NCBI GenBank assembly: GCA_903834645.1
Contig: CAILKA010000372.1
Coordinates: 1 to 34,740 of the forward strand
Source of the DNA: an uncultured beta proteobacterium
GTDB taxonomy: Bacteria; Pseudomonadota; Gammaproteobacteria; Burkholderiales; Burkholderiaceae_C
DNA length: 34,740 bases
Direction: 5' to 3'
The first letter of the stretch is position 1, and every line of letters starts with the position of its first letter. The notes under the pieces are model-generated. The model was not told the origin of the DNA, searched no databases, and was given only the letters and a program-made list of their open reading frames with translations. Made by a program: the position numbers and the translations under genes. Positions 30,327 to 34,740 of the stretch are shown here, one piece after another.

Positions 30327-31544
30327 ATGACCCCCACCCCCCCGACAGACGCCCTGCAAGGCGTGCGCGTGATCGAGCTCGGACAGCTCATCGCCGGCCC
30401 CTTCGCGGGCAAGACGCTCGCCGACTTCGGCGCCGACGTGATCAAGGTCGAGCCCCTGGAGGGCGGCGACCCCCTGCGCACCTGGCGCCTGCTGCGCGAG
30501 GGCACGTCGGTGTGGTGGGAGGTGCAGTCGCGCAACAAGCGCTCGGTGGCGCTGGACCTGCGCACGCCCGAGGGGCAGGAAGCGGTGCGCGCCCTCGTGG
30601 CGCAGGCCGACGTGCTGATCGAAAACTTCAAGCCCGGCACGCTCGAGGCCTGGGGCCTGGGCTGGGAGGCGCTGCACGCGCTGAACCCGGGCCTGGTGAT
30701 GCTGCGCATCTCGGGCTTCGGGCAGACAGGGCCCTACCGCAGCAAGCCGGGCTTCGGCGTGCTCGGCGAGGCGATGGGGGGCCTGCGTCACCTCACCGGC
30801 GAGCCGGGCCGGGTGCCCGTGCGCGTGGGGGTCTCGATCGGTGACACGCTGGCCGCGCTGCACGGCGTGATCGGTGTGCTGCTGGCGCTGCGCCACCGCG
30901 AAGTCAACGGCGGGCTCGGCCAGGTCGTGGATGTGGCCCTCTACGAGAGCGTCTTCAACGTGATGGAGAGCCTGCTGCCCGAATACGATGCCTTCGGCGC
31001 CGTGCGCGGCGCAGCCGGCAGTGCGTTGCCCGGCATCGCCCCTAGCAACGCCTACCGCTGCGAGGGTGACGCCTGGGTGCTCGTGGCCGGCAACGGCGAC
31101 AGCATCTTCAAGCGGCTCATGAAGGCGATCGGCCGCGCCGACCTGGCCGACGACCCCGGCCTGGCGCGCAACGACGGGCGCGTGGCCCGGGTGGCCGAGA
31201 TCGACGCGGCCATCGGGGCATGGACGGGCGAACACCCGATCGAGGAGGTGATCGCCACGCTCGAAGCCGCAGGCGTTCCGGTGGGACGCATCTACACGGT
31301 GGCCGACATCGCGCAGGATCCGCAGTTCCAGGCGCGCGAGATGATCGTGCAGACCCAGGATGCACAAGGGCGTGCGCTGAAGGTGCCGGGCATCGTGCCC
31401 AAGCTCTCGGCCACGCCGGGGCGGCTGCGCACCCCGGCGCCCCGGCTGGGCGAGCACACCGAGAGCGTGCTGGGCGGGCTGGGGGATACGGGCGAACCCG
31501 GCGAACGCGCCGCCGCGGGTGGCCGCACCGGCAGCGGCAGGTGA
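30327..31544 (+). CDS. Class III (CaiB/BaiF) CoA-transferase
   Basis: The protein is 405 aa, matching the family length. It starts LQGVRVIELGQLIAGPFAGKTLADFGADVIKVEPLEGGDPLR, the standard CaiB/BaiF opening. The catalytic Asp173 is in VGVSIGDTLAALHG, and GQVVDVALYESV and VPVGRIYTVADIAQDPQF follow as expected. It transfers CoA between an acyl-CoA donor and a carboxylate; substrates are unknown. The ATG at 30327 is preferred because the family motif begins about ten residues later; the track's 30168 start overlaps the ligase gene and its leader. No Shine-Dalgarno sequence is visible. The C-terminal tail (GEPGERAAAGGRTGSGR) is disordered. Confidence 0.93.
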   Translation: MTPTPPTDALQGVRVIELGQLIAGPFAGKTLADFGADVIKVEPLEGGDPLRTWRLLREGTSVWWEVQSRNKRSVALDLRTPEGQEAVRALVAQADVLIENFKPGTLEAWGLGWEALHALNPGLVMLRISGFGQTGPYRSKPGFGVLGEAMGGLRHLTGEPGRVPVRVGVSIGDTLAALHGVIGVLLALRHREVNGGLGQVVDVALYESVFNVMESLLPEYDAFGAVRGAAGSALPGIAPSNAYRCEGDAWVLVAGNGDSIFKRLMKAIGRADLADDPGLARNDGRVARVAEIDAAIGAWTGEHPIEEVIATLEAAGVPVGRIYTVADIAQDPQFQAREMIVQTQDAQGRALKVPGIVPKLSATPGRLRTPAPRLGEHTESVLGGLGDTGEPGERAAAGGRTGSGR

Positions 31545-31637
31545 CCCAGCCGGCCTGTATTCGAGGAGACCTTGAGGCGGCTCAGCCGCACCGACATGGG
31601 CCGATCGGAATCGGTGTCTGGCCGCACCGGGCTCGCG

Positions 31638-31660
31638 TGACCGCTCACAATGACCGCTCA
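31638..31660. repeat. Tandem 10-bp direct repeat upstream of the YhgE/Pip gene
   Basis: TGACCGCTCA-CAA-TGACCGCTCA is an exact 10-bp direct repeat with a 13-bp period, ending 32 bases before the ATG at 31693. Its position suits a regulator-binding or promoter element. The CoA-transferase ends 93 bases earlier, so it lies within an intergenic region. Confidence 0.4.
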
Positions 31661-31692
31661 GGGTAGGCAGGTTCGCGAAGAGGGACGCGCAC

Positions 31693-33711
31693 ATGGGCTT
31701 CTGGCCATCGGTAGCCGAAGTCGTCAGCTGGGAGTTGAAGCTGCTGCGCGCGCACCGCAAGCTCGCGCTCGCGTGCGCAGGTCTCATCCTGGTGCCGGCG
31801 CTGTACGCCTGGATCTACCTCTACGCGATGTGGGATCCGGCCTCGCACACGCGCGAGCTGCCCGCCGGGCTCGTGACCCTGGACGAAGGCGTGCGCTACC
31901 GTGACCGCGAGCTGAACCTGGGCCGCCAGGTGCTCGGCCAGATCGAACAGCACGGGCAGTTCGCCTACCGCCGCTACGGCGACCCGGCGCAGGCCCGGCA
32001 CGACGTGCGAACGGGCCGGCTCGCCTTCGTGCTCGAGATCCCCGCCGACTTCAGCCGCAGCGCCCTGCCCGGCGAGCAGCCGGGCGCGGCCAAGCTGACG
32101 ATCTACACGAGCGAGGGCAACAACTTCGCAAGCGCGGAGTTCGCGCGCCGCTTCGCGCCCGAGGTGGCGCGACGCGTCAACACGATGCTTGCCGAGGCGC
32201 GCTGGGATCTGGTCCTGTCGCGCGCGAGCGGCTCGCAGCGCACGCTCGAGGACCTGAAGGCGGCACTGTCCGAGCTGCACCGCGGCGCCGACGAGCTGCA
32301 CACCGGGCTGATGCGCGCACGCGAAGGCAGCGTGCAGCTCACGGGCAACAGCGCGAGCGCGCTCGACGCGGCAGGCCGCCTGCGCGCCGGTGCAGCCCAG
32401 CTGGCCGAGGGCACGCAACAGCTGGGAGGCGGTGTGCGGCAGGTCGGGTCTTCGCTGCGCGCCCTGGAGGCCAGGCGCCCGCCGGAGTCTGAGCTGGCCG
32501 CCCTGCGCCTGGGGCTGCAAGCCCAGGTCGAGGGGCAGCGCGAGCTGCTGCGTGGGCTGGAGAGCCTGCTGGACGGCACGCGCCAGCTCGAAGGCGGCCT
32601 GGGCCAGTTCCGCGTGACGGCCGACGAGGTGCCACTCTTCGGCGGCCGGTTGGTCGAGGGGCTGGCTCCGATCACGCAAGGCGCGCAGCTGCTCGGTTCC
32701 GGGCTCGATCGCGCGCTTGCCGGGCAGGCGCGGCTGCTGCAGGGTGCGGTACGGCTCCAGGAGGGTGTGGGCGCCCTTGCCGACGGCTCGCAGCGTGCCG
32801 GGCAGGCTGTTTCGGCGCTGACCGGACGGCTGCCCGAGGATGCGCGGGTGGATAGTCTGGGCGAAGGCGCACGCGAGCTGGTACGCGGCCACGACACGCT
32901 GCTGGCGGGGCTGCAGCAGTTCGGGGGCGGCACGCAGTCGCTGCAGACGGGGCTGGTGCGGCTGGGTGATGGCGCCGGTCGGCTCGAGACGGGGCTGGAG
33001 CTGGTGCGGCGCGCGCTGCCACAGGAGGTGGACCGCCCCGAAGGCAGCGCGCAAGGGCTGGCGCAGTCGGTGGAGCCCGTGGTCGAGGTGGTGGCCCCGG
33101 TGCCCAACCAGGGCAGCGCGCTCACGCCCAACTTCGTGCCGCTGGCGCTGTGGGTGGGGGCGGTGATGGTGGCCTTCATCGTGCACCTGCGCCGCATCCC
33201 GCAGCCACTGGCGCACCATCCACGGCTCGCGTTGGCGGTGGGCAAGCTGGCGCTGCCGCTGTCGGTGGTGCTGATGCAGGCCCTGGTGATGCTCGTCATG
33301 CTCGCCTGGCTACTGCGCGTGCCGCTGCCGCAGATGGGCCTGTTCTCGCTGCTGCTGGCTACCACCTCGGTGGCGTTCCTGGCGCTGGTGTGGGCGCTCG
33401 TGCGGCTGCTGGGGGATATCGGCAAGGTCGTGGCCGTGCTGCTGCTCATCGTGCAGGTCTCGGCTGCCGGGGCGCTGCTGCCCATCCAGCTCAGCGACGA
33501 GGCCTTCCAGGCCGTGCACCCCTACCTTCCGCTGACCTGGGTGGTGCAGGCCTTTCGCGCGAGCCTGTTCGGGGCTTTCGATGGGGGCTTCTGGCCCGCC
33601 TACGCCATCGTGGCCGGCATCGCCGCAGTCGGGCTGGCGATCGGTGCAGGGCTCGGCCGGTGGCGTACCGTTCCCGAGCACGACTGGCGCCCGCCACTGG
33701 ACATGGACTGA
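31693..33711 (+). CDS. YhgE/Pip-domain (ABC-2-like) membrane protein
   Basis: The protein is 672 aa. One N-terminal membrane segment (about 25-45) is followed by the YhgE N-domain (GLVTLDEGVRYRDRELNLGRQVLGQI). A long extracytoplasmic region (about 175-455) is built of LxxGxxxLxxG-like helical repeats such as LAEGTQQLGGGVRQV and GLVRLGDGAGRLETGLELV. The C-terminal part (about 475-655) has about five or six membrane segments and an ABC-2-type permease character. Gram-positive relatives are phage-infection protein and type VII secretion EsaA; proteobacterial homologues have no settled role, though export is a reasonable guess. AGAGGG about 8 nt before the ATG supports the start. It ends 12 bases from the convergent murB stop. 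Confidence 0.88.
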   Translation: MGFWPSVAEVVSWELKLLRAHRKLALACAGLILVPALYAWIYLYAMWDPASHTRELPAGLVTLDEGVRYRDRELNLGRQVLGQIEQHGQFAYRRYGDPAQARHDVRTGRLAFVLEIPADFSRSALPGEQPGAAKLTIYTSEGNNFASAEFARRFAPEVARRVNTMLAEARWDLVLSRASGSQRTLEDLKAALSELHRGADELHTGLMRAREGSVQLTGNSASALDAAGRLRAGAAQLAEGTQQLGGGVRQVGSSLRALEARRPPESELAALRLGLQAQVEGQRELLRGLESLLDGTRQLEGGLGQFRVTADEVPLFGGRLVEGLAPITQGAQLLGSGLDRALAGQARLLQGAVRLQEGVGALADGSQRAGQAVSALTGRLPEDARVDSLGEGARELVRGHDTLLAGLQQFGGGTQSLQTGLVRLGDGAGRLETGLELVRRALPQEVDRPEGSAQGLAQSVEPVVEVVAPVPNQGSALTPNFVPLALWVGAVMVAFIVHLRRIPQPLAHHPRLALAVGKLALPLSVVLMQALVMLVMLAWLLRVPLPQMGLFSLLLATTSVAFLALVWALVRLLGDIGKVVAVLLLIVQVSAAGALLPIQLSDEAFQAVHPYLPLTWVVQAFRASLFGAFDGGFWPAYAIVAGIAAVGLAIGAGLGRWRTVPEHDWRPPLDMD

Positions 33712-33723
33712 ACGCGACCCCTG

Positions 33724-34722
33724 TCAGACCACCACCGGCTCGGGCTCCAGGCGGATGCCGAAGCGCCCGTAGACGCTCTCCTGGATCGCGCGCGCGAGCG
33801 TCACCACCTCGCCCCCAGTGGCCGCGCCGCGGTTGACGAGCACGAGCGCCTGCTTCTCGTAGACGGCCGCCCCGCCCACACCCTTGCCTTTCCAGCCGCA
33901 GGCGTCGATGAGCCAGCCAGCAGCGAGCTTCACGCTGCCATCGGGCATCGGGTAGTGCACGAGCTCGGGATTGAGATCGATGATGTCGCGGCACTGCTCG
34001 GCGCTCACCACCGGGTTCTTGAAGAAGCTGCCCACGTTGCCGATGCGCGCCGGGTCGGGCAGCTTGGCGCGGCGGATGGCGCACACCCACTCGAAGACCG
34101 TGTGCGCATCGGGCTCGGTCAGGCCCGTCTCGTCGATGCGCCGCTGCAGGTCGAGGTAGCCGAGCACCGGCTGCCACGGGCGCGGCAGGCGCAGCCGCAC
34201 GTGCGTGATCACGCTCTTGCCGGCCAGGTGCTGCTTGAAGACGCTGTCGCGGTAGCCGAAGTGGCAGGCCTGCCGCGTGAGCGTCACGGTGCGGCCTGTG
34301 ACCAGGTCCACCGCGTCGAGCGAATCGAAGCGGTCGGCCAGTTCCACCCCGTAGGCGCCAATGTTCTGCACCGGCGCCGCCCCGACGCTGCCGGGGATCA
34401 GCGCGAGGTTCTCCAGGCCCGGGCAGCCCTGCTCGAGGGCCCACGCCACTGCCTCGTGCCAGCTCTCCCCGGCGCCGAACTCCACGATCCAGGCATCGTC
34501 GCGCGCCTCCACCACGCGGCGGCCCGCCACCTCCACCTTCAGCACGAGGCCTGGCGGGTCGCGCGTGAGGACGACGTTGCTGCCCCCGCCCAGGATGAAC
34601 TTGGGCCCCAGGCCCCATGCGGGGTCGTCGACGACGCGGCGCACGTCTGCGGCGCTGCGCACCCGCACGAGGTGCCCCGCCACGGCGGGCAGGCCAAAGG
34701 TGTTGAGCGCGCGCAGGTTCAC
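33724..34722 (-). CDS. murB: UDP-N-acetylenolpyruvoylglucosamine reductase MurB
   Basis: The protein is 332 aa from a GTG at 34722. MurB reduces UDP-GlcNAc-enolpyruvate to UDP-MurNAc with NADPH and FAD in the cytoplasm, the second committed step of peptidoglycan synthesis. Visible landmarks are NTFGLPA, the FAD-binding ILGGGSNVVLT (43-53), IPGSVGAAPVQNIGAYG, GYRDSVFK (Tyr157, Arg158), GNVGSFFKNP (Ser232, the proton donor region) and the terminal Glu in LEPEP (326). The YRDS.FK segment marks type I MurB. The frame remains open to the window end (LAVESR precedes), with no clear ribosome-binding site before the GTG, so the real start may lie just outside. Confidence 0.95.
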   Translation of the reverse strand: MNLRALNTFGLPAVAGHLVRVRSAADVRRVVDDPAWGLGPKFILGGGSNVVLTRDPPGLVLKVEVAGRRVVEARDDAWIVEFGAGESWHEAVAWALEQGCPGLENLALIPGSVGAAPVQNIGAYGVELADRFDSLDAVDLVTGRTVTLTRQACHFGYRDSVFKQHLAGKSVITHVRLRLPRPWQPVLGYLDLQRRIDETGLTEPDAHTVFEWVCAIRRAKLPDPARIGNVGSFFKNPVVSAEQCRDIIDLNPELVHYPMPDGSVKLAAGWLIDACGWKGKGVGGAAVYEKQALVLVNRGAATGGEVVTLARAIQESVYGRFGIRLEPEPVVV

Positions 34723-34740
34723 ACGGCTCTCGACGGCAAG

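Noticed and set aside
28458-31787. 1109-aa minus-strand ORF covering the CoA-ligase and more
   Set aside because: Only the 578 C-terminal residues match the ANL family. The upstream part is antisense to the CoA-transferase and has the Arg/His/Gln-rich composition of a shadow frame.
1-34740. Mobile elements, tRNA/rRNA genes, CRISPR arrays
   Set aside because: I saw no transposase or integrase motifs, no tRNA cloverleaf or rRNA sequence, and no spaced identical repeats beyond the single tandem pair at 31638-31660.

Overview
The window is very GC-rich, densely coded DNA. Gene content fits a betaproteobacterium of the order Burkholderiales (Comamonadaceae/Rubrivivax/Caldimonas-like). The pointers are two orphan Bug/TctC-type solute receptors, a Tim44-like protein, a DUF748 protein and a TerC gene behind a yybP-ykoY element. 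I see 26 protein genes, no rRNA or tRNA, no CRISPR array, no insertion sequence and no prophage. No gene-free stretch exceeds 300 bases; the longest is about 255 bases (5329-5584) and holds the riboswitch.

Layout. (1) 1-1788 (-): the N-terminal 596 codons of a DUF748/AsmA-like envelope protein, open at the window edge and therefore missing from the ORF track. (2) 2008-4372 (+): a Tim44-like membrane protein, then an EntS-type MFS exporter. (3) 4351-5475 (-): TerC, a probable Mn2+ exporter, preceded by a clear yybP-ykoY manganese riboswitch; its 3' end overlaps the MFS gene tail to tail. (4) 5585-8435 (+): an RluA-type pseudouridine synthase, 8-oxoguanine deaminase (ATGA overlap) and a short-chain dehydrogenase. 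(5) 8483-13719 (-): a LysR regulator, then a PuuE-like deacetylase, a Bug receptor, an SDR without the usual Tyr/Lys pair, and a leaderless-secretion S10 peptidase. (6) 13797-18046 (+), divergent from LysR: a second Bug receptor, a cupin, an acetolactate-synthase-like ThDP enzyme and an HSL-family hydrolase. (7) 18053-24142 (-): peptidyl-dipeptidase Dcp, a biotin-carrier/carboxyltransferase fusion, a core-MetE methyltransferase and a PLP-dependent hydroxyamino-acid dehydratase, tightly spaced. (8) 24277-26523 (+): an exported prolyl oligopeptidase. (9) 26567-30194 (-): an acyl-CoA ligase, a lipoprotein hydrolase and a second alpha/beta hydrolase. (10) 30327-33711 (+): a class III CoA-transferase and a YhgE/Pip-type membrane protein. 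(11) 33724-34722 (-): MurB.

How the genes fit together. Regions 5 and 6 look like one two-armed catabolic locus built around the LysR gene, each arm with its own periplasmic receptor. The left arm carries an amidohydrolase-like deacetylase and a reductase-fold protein; the right arm carries a 2-oxoacid-type ThDP enzyme, a cupin and an esterase. The substrate is unknown. It is the best candidate here for an undescribed pathway.

A second pattern runs across the window. Seven genes that lack a Shine-Dalgarno sequence have a TANNNT hexamer ending 6-9 bases before the start codon, as expected for leaderless transcripts. Genes with good Shine-Dalgarno sequences (Tim44, TerC, Dcp, YhgE, left-arm Bug) do not show it.
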